Source: Puccinia triticina
Lineage: Eukaryota > Basidiomycota > Pucciniomycetes > Pucciniales > Pucciniaceae
Length of the DNA stretch: 64,000 nucleotides
Assembly (NCBI RefSeq): GCF_026914185.1
Contig: NC_070570.1
Location: 2,914,001-2,978,000, forward strand
Direction of reading: 5' to 3'
Of this stretch, positions 30,420 to 41,365 are shown piece after piece. Position numbers and translations under genes: made by a program. The notes under the pieces are model-generated. The model saw only the letters and a program-made list of their open reading frames with translations, ran no database searches and was not told where the DNA came from. Numbering within the stretch: position 1 is the first letter of the stretch; each line of letters opens with the position of its first letter.

Positions 30420-33170
30420 AGGTTGTGCCTTTCCTGAGCGCGGCGGAGTTGTCTTGTAGTATTGGTGCTAGTCAAACTTTAACCAGAAATGAAATTGATC
30501 CCAGATGTTTCATCTCTTGCACCATCACAACTCCCAGAGCCACACCCCAGAACCCCTTACCCCCTGCCTCCTTTTTGATTGATTCCAGAGCGACCCATGA
30601 TGTGTTGAGTGAGTCCTACGCCGCCGCGGCGGGATTACTCCGCAACGCCACCGCCTCAAGGCGGACAGTGTCGGGATTTGATGGATCCACATCCCGAGCG
30701 GCATATGAGATTGACCTGACCCTGAATGAAGAACCCCGCCCTTCAAAATTCATCATCACCCGACTGAAAGACACGTACAACGGCATCCTTGGGATGCCAT
30801 GGATCCGCAAACACGGACACCAAATTGACTGGACCACCCGCACACTCCGCTCTGACCACTCCGACATTGCAGCTGCCTCCGCAGCTTCGTCCACTCCAAA
30901 AATATCCTCAACAGAGGGCCAAGGGCCCATGATGGGGAAAGCTAGGATTTGTGACAAGGGGGTGTGTGTTTTACCGCCCCCGCAATGTGAGTTCAATAGA
31001 CTACCCTCTTCCAACTTCCTGAAACGGCCGGCAAGCTTTTTCTCCCCGTAGATAGTACTCCGCACCCCGACTGGAATCCTGCCCCCCCGCAGCTGGAATG
31101 GAACCCCGCCAACCCCGCCGACAATTTTGCTGCTGCTTTGGCGGTATTGTCCACTCCGCAAACATCCTCAACAGAGGGCCAAGGGCCCATGATGGGGAAA
31201 GCTAGGATTTGTGACGAGGGGGTGTGTATTTTACCGCCCCCGCAATGTGAGTCCAATAAAGTTTCTCCGCAATCATTTTCCGAAGCAGCTGGCAAGCCCC
31301 TTTCTCTCCTAGAACTTTACACTGCAGAGATTAGCGCCGCCAAGACATTGTGGTCGACCTCCGCCCGGCTAGCAGCAGCGGGAAAGGCCGCTATTGCAAC
31401 ACGGACCGTCGAGGAACTTGTCCCCCAGTGCTACCATCGATTCATCGACATGTTCCGGAAATCCAGCGCTAAGAGCCTACCGCCACAAAGAAAGTACGAC
31501 TTCCGTGTTGACCTAGTCCCCAGAGCCACACCGCAAGCAAGCCGGATCATTCCGCTTTCCCCGGCGGAGAACCAGGCACTCGACACACTGATTGCGGAAG
31601 GACTGGCCAGCGGAACAATCCGGCGGACCACATCACCATGGGCGGCCCCAGTTCTATTCACCGGAAAGAAGGACGGAAACCTTTGCCCCTGTTTTGACTA
31701 CCGAAAACTCAACGCACTGACAGTGAAGAACCGCTACCCCCTTCTGCTGACCATGGACCTGGTTGACAGCCTGCTAGACGCCGACACCTTCACAAAGCTG
31801 GACCTCTGCAACGCCTACGGAAACCTCCGAGTGGCGGAGGGAGATGAGGATAAGCTAGCGTTCATCTGCAAGGCGGGGAAATTTGCTCCGCTCACCATGC
31901 CGTTTGGACCCACAGGAGCGCCAGGATACTTTCAATACTTTGTGCAGGACATTCTCCTTGGAAGAATTGGAAAGGACACCGCCGCATACCTGGATGACAT
32001 TATGGTATACACACAGAAAGGCTCTGATCACACGGCGGCGGTCATCGGAATCCTGGAGACCCTGAGCAATATGGCTGAAACCGGAGAAATGTGAATTTTC
32101 AAAACCGGAGGTGGAATATCTTGGACTCTTAATTGCGTGTAACCGGATTAGAATGGACCCCGCAAAAGTGAAGGCAGTGACGGAGTGGCCCGCACCGCGG
32201 AACGTTACAGAACTTCAGCGGTTCATTGGATTCTCCAACTTTTACCGCCGCTTCATTGACCACTTCTCGGGGAAGACCAGACCTCTCCATGACCTGACCA
32301 AAGCAAAAACCCCCTTTGTCTGGGATGACAAATGTAACTCCGCTTTTGAATGCCTAAAGACCGCCTTCACCTCCGCTCTGATACTTAAGATTGCGGACCC
32401 GTACAAGCCGTTTATCCTGGAATGTGACTGCTCCAACTTCGCGCTTGGAGCAGTCTTGTCTCAAGTCTGCAACAAAGACAACGAACTCCACCCCGTCGCT
32501 TACTTATCTCAATCATTGGTGCAGGCGGAGAAGAACTACGAGATCTTTGACAAGGAACTATTGGCCATTGTTGCCGCTTTCAAAGAGTGGCGGCAGTACC
32601 TGGAAGGAAACCCGCACCACCTGACCGCCATTGTTTACACGGACCACCGGAACCTAGAAAGCTTCATGACCACCAAGGAGCTCACTCGGAGACAGGCGCG
32701 GTGGGCGGAGACCATGGGTTGCTTTGATTTTGAAATCATCTTCCGCCCGGGCCGCCAAGCCACCAAACCCGATGCCCTATCAAGAAGACCGGACCTAGCC
32801 CCCGCCCCTGGTGAAAAACTGACCTTTGGGCAGCTTCTAAAGCCCAATAACATCACGGAGCAGACTTTTGCGGAGATATCGGAGTTTGAATCCTGGTTTG
32901 AGGACGAATCAATTGACTTGGCGGAGGCGGAGCACTGGTTTGAGGTAGACGTACTGGGGATAGACGCGGAGCACGGAGCGGAAAATGAACTGGCGATGGC
33001 TGGTGCGGAGATCATTGCAAGAATCAGAGAGTTGATCCCACTTGATGCCCAACTGACCGGATGGATAGAATCCTTGAAAACCCCCACAGGTAACCGAAAC
33101 AGATACACGGAGACTGATGGCATCTTGTACGACAAAGGGCGTGAAATCTCTATTGCAGATTCTCTTCCTT
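30416..33170 (+). pseudogene. pol: gypsy-2 Pol, truncated before integrase
   Basis: Protease (FLIDSRATHDV; the family has DSG, here DSR), a linker with a duplicated cassette, then RT (LDLCNAYGNL, YLDDIMVY) and RNase H (ECDCSNFALG, DKELLAI, YTDHRNL). Breaks: a frameshift at the cassette duplication (period 260 nt, not a multiple of 3) and another near 32090. The frame loses similarity around 33165, before the integrase zinc region, so integrase and the 3' LTR are missing. It is closely related to gypsy-1 by order and motifs. The neighbouring copia-1 relic begins right after. Confidence 0.9.
30905..31255 (+). repeat. Duplicated linker cassette in gypsy-2 Pol
   Basis: Two near-identical stretches begin at 30905 and 31165. 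Each encodes KARICDxGVC ... PPPQCE and carries GAxGAGGGGGTGTGT-type and CCCCCGCAATGTGAG blocks. The same nucleotide blocks occur in gypsy-1 Pol (8515-8920 and near 6700-6790). Confidence 0.9.
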
Positions 33171-35673
33171 ACAAATCTGTTTGTTCATTTGTTGTGCTCG
33201 GTCCCCTGCTCCCCCCTAACTGTTCTCTTTTGGGCTGCAGGAGCCCCTCACGGCTCCATGGTTAGCGGGGCTTCTGAGATGGGCTTGCCCCAATATGCAG
33301 CACCAATCTAACGGCTAAACCCTAAGGCAATAATTTCGGCCTGTACGAAATGATACCGGAGATTCATATGTTTTGTCTTGAAGGCTGAATGATTTGCTTT
33401 GCTATTGGCTAACATGATTGCCCCTTGATTGTCTTTAAAGATTTTAAATGGCAAAGCAATGTGAATTTTCAAAGCCGAGTCCACTACCATCTTTAACCAG
33501 AGAAGCTCCTTTGTGAGTTCAGTGATGGCAATGTATTCTGCTTCAGTGGAAGATAAGGAAATAGTGGATTGTTTCTTGGATCACCAAGAGATCAGATTAT
33601 TATTCCATAAAATTAGATATCCAGTAGTTGATTTTCCGGTGATTTGAAAACTAGCCCAACTCGCATTGACATAAGAAATGAATTCTGATTCTTCTAATGG
33701 CGTTTTACGAAGGGTTGTTCCAAAATTTTAGAACCTTTTAAGTATTGTAAGCAGTGTACAGCCGCATTCCAATGGAGAATTCCTGGAGATTTCAGGAATT
33801 GTGAAAGACAGCCAACTGTAAACGTTATATCGGGTTGAGTAGTAACGCTGAGATAGTTTAACACTCCGACTAGACCACGATAGCGCACATTCAGTTTCTG
33901 CAACTCTTCAATTTCCGCCTTAGATGCCTTGACGAGTTGAGAAATGGGCTTCATAGGAGTTGCCAACAGAATTAGATCATTACACCCATACTTAACAAGA
34001 GTTTCTTCAATGTAATGCGTTTGTGTGAGATGAACTGAATCCGGAGATTGAGAAACTTTCATTCCAAGCAGATGCATGGCGCTCCCAAGGTCTTTGATCT
34101 TAAAGTGTTTTTGAATTAAATTCTTGAAAGCTTCAGGCTCTGGACTAAAGATAGCAATATCATTGACATGAACGTACAGCCACGTATTAGAGGACCAGAA
34201 GACACATGGTTTGGCATAACTTTGATTAAAGCCAACCGAGAGCAGCCAAGATGACAAGGTTAGGTGCCATTCTTTAGGCGCCTGCTTTAATCCATAAAGA
34301 GCCTTCTTTAAAAGAAGAACTTTACCCAATGGTACGTCAAAGCCCTGAGGAGGATTCAGTGTAATGCGCTCTGTGATTGGAGCATTTAGGAACGTGCATT
34401 TCACATCAATTTGATGGAATTGATAGTTACGTTGAAGCGGAAAGGTAACGAGCAAACGAAGGGAAACAAGTTTTCCTGTTGGAGCAAAGGTGAATCAATA
34501 GTCTTTGCCAAAGACTTCCTTGAATCCTTGAACACAAAGCCTTGCTTTGAATTCTTCCGCCTGGTTGGACAATTCGGGCTTAATTTTGAAGACCCAAGTG
34601 CAATTCAAAGGTTTGTCGTCTTGACTTTTATCAATGATATCCCAGAATTCATAGTTCTCCATGTTCGTCTTCTCTTTATACAACGCCAAAGTCCATTTTT
34701 CTCTATCTGCGCGCTGCATGACCTGATCATAAGACAATGTATCATCGTCGGACAAGACTTCTGTGTTAAAGTTTTCAGGTACCCCCCTCCGCCAATGTGA
34801 CAATATATTTTCAGAGGATACGTTGCCAATTATTTCATTAGGCGCGCACATACTACCGTTTGACTTGTTTGAGGGGTCAGAGATCGGGATTTCTTGATTG
34901 GGAAACGGTTGAAAATTGTTTCTTTCTTCTTCATCAACTTCAGGAATCACTTCAAACGGATTGAAGAAGAAGCTCGATTGGTCTAGAGTTTCATTCAACA
35001 ACAATGGAAAGACTGTTTCATCGAATGTTACATTTCGACTTGTGCAAACTGTTTTTGAATTGATTTGTATGAATCTGTACGTTGAGAAATCGTTCGCATA
35101 GCCCAGAAAAATCGCTTTTTCAGACCTTGGGAGAAGTTTATTCACCCTCATGGCTTCAGGTATCAACAAGTACGCTAAACAACCAAAAGGGCGAAGTTTG
35201 GAGAGGTCGCTTTTTTTCTTGAAGAAAACCTCATACGGCACCAAGAATTTTCTCGTGCTTGAGGGAAGTAGGTTTCATAGATCTGTTGCTGTGACGACCG
35301 CTTCAGCCCAATAACGAGGTGAAAGCTGAGCTTGTGCAAAGATGCAACGAGATTTATTGAGGATTGCTTGATTTGAACGTTCAGCAACAACATTATTCTC
35401 TGGCGTGTACGCCGGAGCAAATTGCTGGGTAATACCCCGATTTCAGCAAAACTCTTCGAAAAAGATGTTTTTAAACTCCCCTCCGTTATCTGAAATCACT
35501 CGTTTAATAGTTTGACTGGTCTGATTTTCTGCCCACAGAAGATACTCTTCAAACTTATTTAGTGTTTCAGACTTATGTTTTAGCAGTTTGACACTTTTGT
35601 AGCCAGAGTGTTGATCAACTATGGTTAGGAAGTATTGCGCTCCGCCTACTGAGCGAGTTTGGAAGGGTCCAAC

Positions 35674-35995
35674 TGTCAGGGTTGAGTCCCTTCACTGGAG
35701 CAGATGACGGAGGAGCGGCGGAACGGGCGCAGATGAGGAGTTCTAGGACCAAACTCGGGGGGGATTTGATTACTAGGACTGGCTCAGAGAGACTGCATGT
35801 CAGTTCTCTGCTGAGAGGAAGAAGATGGAAAAGAAGAGAGACAAAAGGAAGGGGGCTTACCTGGCTCAGAGAGACTGCATGTCAGTTCTCTGCTGAGCCA
35901 AGGAAGGAGGAGGAACAGGCTATCTACAAGTCTGTGAAAGGGCAGGTGTCCATTGGTGACACCTTGTGAACCCCAGAGGAGGAGGGGGGTTTACA
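35674..35995 (-). repeat. Element A 3' LTR
   Basis: 322 bp, near-identical to 37614-37935. It holds a 37-bp direct repeat (35779-35815, 35861-35897) separated by a 45-bp spacer. On the minus strand the first repeat ends GAGCCAG and is followed by GTAAGC and a pyrimidine tract, then the repeat again. Confidence 0.95.
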
Positions 35996-37245
35996 GTCTC
36001 CCCTCCTATAAAAGAAGAGGAGAGACAGAGTGGAACAGTAAAAACAGAGGGGAAAAAAATTGGGAAGAAGGCAGCAGCAGGAAAAAATTGAAAGGGTGGG
36101 GACGGAGGGCCGGGAGAAAGTGCCAGGACCGATGGAGCTGGGGCTTTGAATTGAGTTTGGCGGAGCGGTGGGGCTGCAAAAGTGGTCGGGGAACCAGGCG
36201 CAAATGTAGAGGGAAGGGAATAAGGTGGAAGTGAGGCAATGAGTTGGGAAGACGGTGGTGGAGAATTTGGAGAGGTGGGTATGGGATGCGGCAGTGAGGA
36301 GGGAGTAGTACAGAGCGAAGGATAGGATGGGATAGAGGGTTGCGCTGGGGGGCCGTCAGGGCATATCCATTCGCCTTGGCGCGTGGAGTCGTTGTTGGTT
36401 AAGAGCCAGTCAAGTCGGTGGCCAAGGAGCTGTCGGATCTGTGCGAGGCAGCGATCAAGGCTGTTCAGGCTGTCTTCTGGCTTTAAATCGCGTCTAGACG
36501 TCTCTACGGCGGGCGAGCTGGTCTGATTGGTGGGGATTGATGGGGGGCGGACGGTACTTCGTTGGCCTTTCAGATTCGGAGGCTTCAGAGGCGGGAGTCT
36601 GTACTGTAAATGTAGCTTTGACTGAAGGGGTGGAGGAGAGACGCCACTCCAAGCAGGCAAGGTCAACTGCACGGTCGAGAGGTCTTGATTTTCATAGAGC
36701 TGAGAGGCGGGTGGCAACGTAGGGTCTGAGGTCGCAGAGGCGCTGTGGCTAATGGTTCTGGTGGGAGAGAGTGGAGAGAAGAGATCCCCAACGGTGTCGG
36801 AGGACGAGATTGGAGAGGTTCGGTCGTTGGCGGTGCCACCAAGAGGTGAGGGGGCTGACCAAGAGTCAATTGTTGCTGCTGCTTCCACACCCTTTGCTTG
36901 CCGGCAGTTGGGGCAAGTCTGGGCGAAAATCTTCACTTCGGTGTTCATTCCTCGCCAGACAAAGCCGCGGCGTAGCTTGCCAATCGTTTCTAGAGCATTC
37001 GCGTGTCCCAGCCAACGATGTACCTGTTCAATGAGCTTCAGGCGGAGTACCGGGTCCGCTGGAAGGAATAAGCAGCGCCCGACGAAAACAAGACCCTTGA
37101 TTTCTGTACAGCCACTCCATAGACGAGGAGTGCTTCGTAATTCTTTGTAGAAGGGGTCGACTGTGTAACCATCACAAATACGCTGTCTAAGCTGGTCTGA
37201 GAGAAAAGCAAGGATTCTTGGTGATCTGGGTTGTCCAGTTGTCAT
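35920..37245 (-). CDS. Element A protein with integrase H2C2 zinc domain and Pro/Ser-rich tail
   Basis: I take the ATG at 37245 (MTTGQPRSPRILAFLSD); the frame is open further up but only from a TTG. The N-terminal 150 residues match the segment of Ty3 Pol that joins RNase H to integrase, with HRWLGHANALETIGK and CPNCRQAKG forming the HHCC zinc site. No integrase DDE core, RT, RNase H or Gag follows. Instead about 300 residues rich in Pro, Ser, Thr and Leu run to a stop inside the 3' LTR. The role is unknown; it could bind nucleic acid, or be a remnant kept only because the tail has few stops. Confidence 0.6.
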   Translation of the reverse strand: MTTGQPRSPRILAFLSDQLRQRICDGYTVDPFYKELRSTPRLWSGCTEIKGLVFVGRCLFLPADPVLRLKLIEQVHRWLGHANALETIGKLRRGFVWRGMNTEVKIFAQTCPNCRQAKGVEAAATIDSWSAPSPLGGTANDRTSPISSSDTVGDLFSPLSPTRTISHSASATSDPTLPPASQLYENQDLSTVQLTLPAWSGVSPPPLQSKLHLQYRLPPLKPPNLKGQRSTVRPPSIPTNQTSSPAVETSRRDLKPEDSLNSLDRCLAQIRQLLGHRLDWLLTNNDSTRQGEWICPDGPPAQPSIPSYPSLCTTPSSLPHPIPTSPNSPPPSSQLIASLPPYSLPSTFAPGSPTTFAAPPLRQTQFKAPAPSVLALSPGPPSPPFQFFPAAAFFPIFFPSVFTVPLCLSSSFIGGETVNPPPPLGFTRCHQWTPALSQTCR

Positions 37246-37613
37246 TGCTGGAGGTCTGGAGTGCACAAAAGATGGGAGGTGGGGTCGCCAAAGTTGAGGA
37301 GGAAGAAGGTTATCGATGCTTGAATTTCGCCGTGTGGTCAACCACGGATCGAAGAAGTTCAGATTAAAAAAAATGGGTTCGGGCGGAGCGGGCGGTCAAA
37401 AAAATCCAGTTGGGGCGGAATGGGCGGTAATGATTTTGTCGGGCGGAACAGGCGGTAATTTTTTTTTTTTTTTTTTGGCGGCCGTTACAAATCAGGCAGT
37501 TTCGGGCGGGCGGAAAGGTTATCAGGCGGGCCTTATGAAGGTTTTTGGGCAGGCGGAAGGTTTCTCAGGGAGTTGAAAAAAAAAGCAAGGTGTTTGGGAG
37601 ATAGAAAAAAAAG

Positions 37614-37935
37614 TGTCAGGGTTGAGTCCCTTCACTGGAGCAGATGAAGGAGGAGCGGCGGAACGGGCGCGGATGAGGAGTTCTAGGACCAAACTCGGGG
37701 GGGATTTGATTACTAGGACTGGCTCAGAGAGACTGCATGTCAGTTCTCTGCTGAGAGGAAGAAGAGGGAAAAGAAGAGAGACAAAAGGAAGGGGGCTTAC
37801 CTGGCTCAGAGAGACTGCATGTCAGTTCTCTGCTGAGCCAAGGAAGGAGGAGGAACAGGCTATCTACAAGTCTGTGAAAGGGCATGTGTCCATTGGTGAC
37901 ACCTTGTGAACCCCAGAGGAGGAGGAGGGTTTACA
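37614..37935 (-). repeat. Element A 5' LTR
   Basis: 322 bp with the same internal module (repeats 37719-37755 and 37801-37837, spacer 45 bp). The minus-strand sequence right after it reads CTTTTTTTTCTATC, not a TGG-type primer site. Confidence 0.95.
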
Positions 37936-38300
37936 CCAACCAAATCCAAATGGACCACTTCAAGTGTTGCAGACGTTGGCACGAATTTACCGCTGAAGGG
38001 TCTCTTGACTCCTTTGCACATCTTACAAGTGTTGCAATTGACCTCTTCACAGGTGGGTACGATTTGTTTAAGGTAAGGAAAGCTTGGATGTCCAAGCCTT
38101 GCGTGCCAATCAATAGACTTTGGCGCTGAGTGGTACAAGGAAATTGGAGATTTTATTTCAAAAACATTTGATAACTATAAAATTTTATTGACAACTTTGC
38201 CGGATAAGTTGAACTTCTTGTCAAAGTTAATTTTAAAATTGCTCGAAGTCTTTGATAGAGAAGTAATCCAAGTTTATTAAAGACACAGTTTTGTCCTAAT

Positions 38301-38682
38301 TGAAAAAAAAAAAAATCAAGGGTTTCCCCTTACATTTTGTCAAAATAGAAAAAAAAATCAAGGGGTTCCCCTTATTATAAAACACAAAAAAAATTACAAG
38401 GTTTAATCTACATACAACAGAACTGGAAAAAAAAATGAAATCTCAAATGCCCCCAAACAACACCAAAGGTATTGTGAACAGCAATGGCTGTTGCGTCTGG
38501 GCCAACCTCAAGCCCGCGCCAAGCGCACGGGTCAAAAAGGAAGGGCATTGAAGGCCCCCATCCCGCAGTGAAGGATGCAGAACCCGGGGGGGCCCACTCT
38601 TTAGCCCCTCAAACTGTGCAAGTGCAACAGCGGAGGGGGTTGAGGACAAACCACACGCTGGAAGTACAGCGGCAGAGGACGC
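38301..38682. other. A-rich sequence left of element B, no gene
   Basis: Several A-runs lie here, and an AAGGGGTTCCCCTT-type palindrome occurs twice (about 38319-38335 and 38355-38375). An open frame at 38484-38687 gives no recognisable protein. The host side of the element B target duplication GACGC is at 38678-38682. Confidence 0.4.
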
Positions 38683-39002
38683 TGTAAGGGTCCAGTAGAC
38701 CCTCACTGATGAAGACAAGGAAACCGGGGCCAAGGGGGACGAGGCCAAAGCCTTTGGGAACTTTCTAGTTCCAAACGGTGGGGGAACTCAATTGCAAAGG
38801 GCTAGCCGGGAGAGAGGGAAGCTCTCTCTTTGGTAAGTACAACTAGAAACAAGAGGAATAAGAAGAATGAAAAGGAAAGTGCTTACCTAGCCGGGAGAGA
38901 GGGAAGCTCTCTGCCGGACTAGGGAAGGAGCAGAGGAAGCCTAAGTAGTCTGGGCTTGCATCTGTGACAGTCCTTGTGAGACCCCAAAGGAGGGGGCTTA
39001 CA
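38683..39002 (-). repeat. Element B 3' LTR
   Basis: 320 bp, near-identical to 45940-46259. It contains a 26-bp direct repeat (38802-38827 and 38887-38912) with a 59-bp spacer. On the minus strand the first repeat ends GGCTAG and is followed by GTAAGC. Confidence 0.95.
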
Positions 39003-39117
39003 GTCTCCCCTCCTATATAAAAAAAATGAGTTTAAGAAAAGGGGAAGGAGGACTGATAACTGAAGGAAAGGAAGAAATAGTGTGAGGCAAATGTCTATGA
39101 AGTCGAGTTGTTACAAG

Positions 39118-39800
39118 GGCGAGGTCGAGGTCAAGGGCAAGGTTGAGGGCGAGGTCGAGGGCAAGGTCGAGGTCGAGGTCGAGGTTGAGGTCGAGGTCAA
39201 GGTAAGCAATGGTCATGTTATTGGAGACTGAATCCAATTTTGCTTTAGACCACAATTGCACAGCAAGTTGGAGAGGATGAACAATGGTCATGTTACCAGG
39301 GATTTAGTCTGATTTCGCTTTAGACCACAATCGCTTGGGAGGTGGGAAGGGAGAGGGGTAGTGATGGTCATGTTACCGGTGAGATAAACCGATTTCGCTT
39401 TAGACCACAATCACTGGGGTTGTTGAGGAGATCAGGAAGTTGTCGGGGAGGTCAGGGAGTCGTGAGGAGTCTTCAGGGAGTCTCAGGAGTCGTCGGGGGA
39501 GTCGCAGGAGTCTTTGGGGTCTCAAGAGTCGTCGGGGAGGGTTAAAAGGCGTCTGGAGGACTGGGGATTGTTGAAAAGGATAGTTGGTCCGTTGGGGAGG
39601 CAAGTGGAGTCTTCGGGGGGGGGGGGGGGGCTAGGAAGTCGTCGGGTCGTGCATGGAGGCATCAGAGGGACAGGGTCGTTGGGAAGGCAATAGCAAGGGC
39701 GGGAGGCGTTGGGAGGGGCAGAAGAGGGGGATCATCGGCGTGGCCTGGGCGAGGGCAAGGGCAAGGGCAAGGACGAGGGCCAGGGCGGAGTGATAGAAGC
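39118..39800. repeat. Purine-rich low-complexity repeats inside element B
   Basis: Imperfect hexamer repeats (GAGGTC, GAGGGC, AAGGTC) lie at 39118-39208, GGAGTCGTC-type repeats at 39400-39560, a G-run at 39618-39630, and AAGGGC repeats at 39750-39790. Open frames here, such as an Asp-Leu repeat peptide on the minus strand, are products of these repeats. Confidence 0.8.
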
Positions 39801-39959
39801 AACGACAGGGGGATGGCGGCGATAGCAAAGGGGCTCAAAGCGTTAGCAGAGGGCGAAGAGCAATGTTGAGAGGTGGCAAGCGGTATCGAGGGCTAGAGTT
39901 GACGAAAAGGGCTAGTGGCGATGTCAATGAGGAGGGGGCAAGGAGAGTAACGATGGGAG

Positions 39960-40790
39960 CTAGAGGCTAAGAGGATCAAGAGGGGCTGTCCGGGGGTCTG
40001 TAGCATGTGTGGCATAACTTGTTGGTCCTGTGTGGCTGTCAAGCGCGTCGGGGAACATGAGGAAGCAAGACCCCATTGACCCCTCTGAGGAGGAGAGGAT
40101 CGGGTAGCTGGAAGTCAAGGGCAGGGAATTCGTTGGGACTGAGATGAGTGCCTGGAGGATACCAATGAGCCGGAAGGCGGTGGCGAGGGCAGCAACGAGG
40201 GCGACGGGCAGACGGGCATGCGGCCGGCACGGGTGGTATATACAAGTAGCGAGCGGGCAGCATACTTGCAGATGGTCAAGTGCGTGTAAAGGAGACAGAA
40301 GACGTTGAGGGCCTTGATGAAGGCCAGGGTGGGCAGAAGCAGCTTGGCGGGCAGCGGGGCCGAGGGGAGCAAATGAGCAGGTGATTGAGACAGGGGAGAG
40401 ATACCCAAAGAGGAGGTCGTTGAGCTGGCTGGCGAGGATCTGGGCGTCGTCCAGGGTGGCGAGGACGACTTTGTGGCGGTCATGGTTGAAGGAGACCAGC
40501 GGGTCCTGGCGGAGCGGAGGGCGGCGAGGGCAGCGTTGAAGAGGTCGCCGTTGTGGGAGAGACAGACGAGGTAGATGTAGACAACCCAAGCGGCCTTGGC
40601 GGGCTCAATGGTGAGCGAGTGGAGGGCAACGACGCGGGAGCTGGGAGCAAGGGTTGGCGGGAGGATGCTAGTGCGGGAGGGGAGGAGACCAAAGGAGACG
40701 AGTGGGGCTGCCGGGGGCGCGAAGGCGGGGACGAGGAGGGGTGTGTTCGTGGTGAGCACACAGCGGAGCGGGGAGGCGGGCCAGACGGGG
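39960..40790 (-). pseudogene. Captured fragment resembling exosome subunit Rrp43 (RNase PH fold)
   Basis: The minus strand encodes TNTPLLVPAF, SLTIEPAKAAWVVYIYLVCL and NGDLFNAALAALRS in one frame (to about 40500). In another frame follow VSFNHDRHKVVLATLDDAQ and SPVSITCSFAP. The order and motifs match the C-terminal half of eukaryotic Rrp43/EXOSC8-type RNase PH-like subunits as I know them. The frame change near 40500 and the lack of a start or full N-terminus make it a broken fragment. It lies inside element B, so it was probably captured from a host gene. Homology is by eye only. Confidence 0.55.
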
Positions 40791-40984
40791 TAGAGGGCGC
40801 CAAGGAGGATGTTGAGGAGAGCGGTGCCGGGGTGAAGAGCAGGGAAAGGACGAGGGTGTGAGGGGTGTCGGAGTGGTCGTATGTGTGCAGATGGCTGATC
40901 TGGTCCTGGATGACGAGGTGGGCCGGCGGAGCTAGGGACCCGAGCGGATGGCGGCGGAGAGGAAGAGTGGTGGCACTAAGACCG

Positions 40985-41165
40985 GGGGACATAGATTTTT
41001 ACAAAGTGCCTTTTACAGGGTGCAAGGCACTGTAAAAGTTGCACAGCGTAAAATTATCGAAACATGGGGGTTATGTGTAGTTTCATTAAAGTGCCGGCCC
41101 CATTTTCCACCTTGCAAAGGGATGCCCTGCAAAAAAACACTTTGCATTATGCTACCCTCATTGTT
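40985..41165 (+). repeat. MULE left terminal inverted repeat
   Basis: Pairs imperfectly with about 45600-45782 in inverse orientation. It contains repeated TTTTACA and TTGCAAAGG words, which may be transposase-binding sites. Confidence 0.8.
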
Positions 41166-41365
41166 TCAACTACAGTATTACACTACCAAGTTTACGGTGC
41201 GGCCAGGTGTACTGTTTAAATCTCCAAATTGGAGGTCCCACGTGGAATTTTACTATCATACAGCCAAAATAATCAATAACAGGGCTTGCAAAAATACAGC
41301 TTCTGCGGCTTTCCATTCAAAAATACAAGCACAGATGGAACTGTGTGCATGTGTCTATCAAGCAG

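Larger units (their letters stand above)
35674..37935 (-). mobile_element. Element A: 2.26-kb LTR element with a truncated integrase ORF
   Basis: Two 322-bp LTRs (minus strand TGTAAACCCCC ... CCTGACA) flank 1,618 bp. The target duplication CCAAC is at 35669-35673 and 37936-37940. The polypurine tract TTTATAGGAGGGGAGAC precedes the 3' LTR on the minus strand. It sits in the integrase region of copia-1. Only one coding region, with a lone integrase zinc domain, is present, so it is non-autonomous (TRIM/LARD-like). It is a sister of element B by LTR ends and polypurine tract. Confidence 0.93.
33308..38300 (-). pseudogene. pol: copia-1 relic (pre-integrase to RNase H) split by element A
   Basis: On the minus strand: a degenerate region from 38300, GAG-pre-integrase WHARLGHPSF and CNTCKMCKG (37936-38138), an integrase start EVVHLDLVG, then element A, integrase, RT (35244-33694) and RNase H (to 33308). 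RT shows HQIDVKCTFLNAP and an active site YVHVNDIAIFS where the family has VDD. RNase H ends with KHMNLRYHFVQAE. Breaks include TGA near 34495, frameshifts near 33694 and 35245, and the 2.26-kb insertion. Gag and LTRs are not identified. It cannot be active. Confidence 0.88.

Noticed and set aside
33170..33307. A 3' LTR of copia-1 or gypsy-2
   Set aside because: No second copy exists in the window and no TG...CA ends with a target duplication could be fixed.
36750..37150. Plus-strand frame of 132 residues in element A
   Set aside because: It is antisense to the integrase zinc domain and has no motif of its own.
39013..39291. Minus-strand frame with an Asp-Leu repeat peptide
   Set aside because: It is a translation of the GAGGTC-type hexamer repeats, not a gene.
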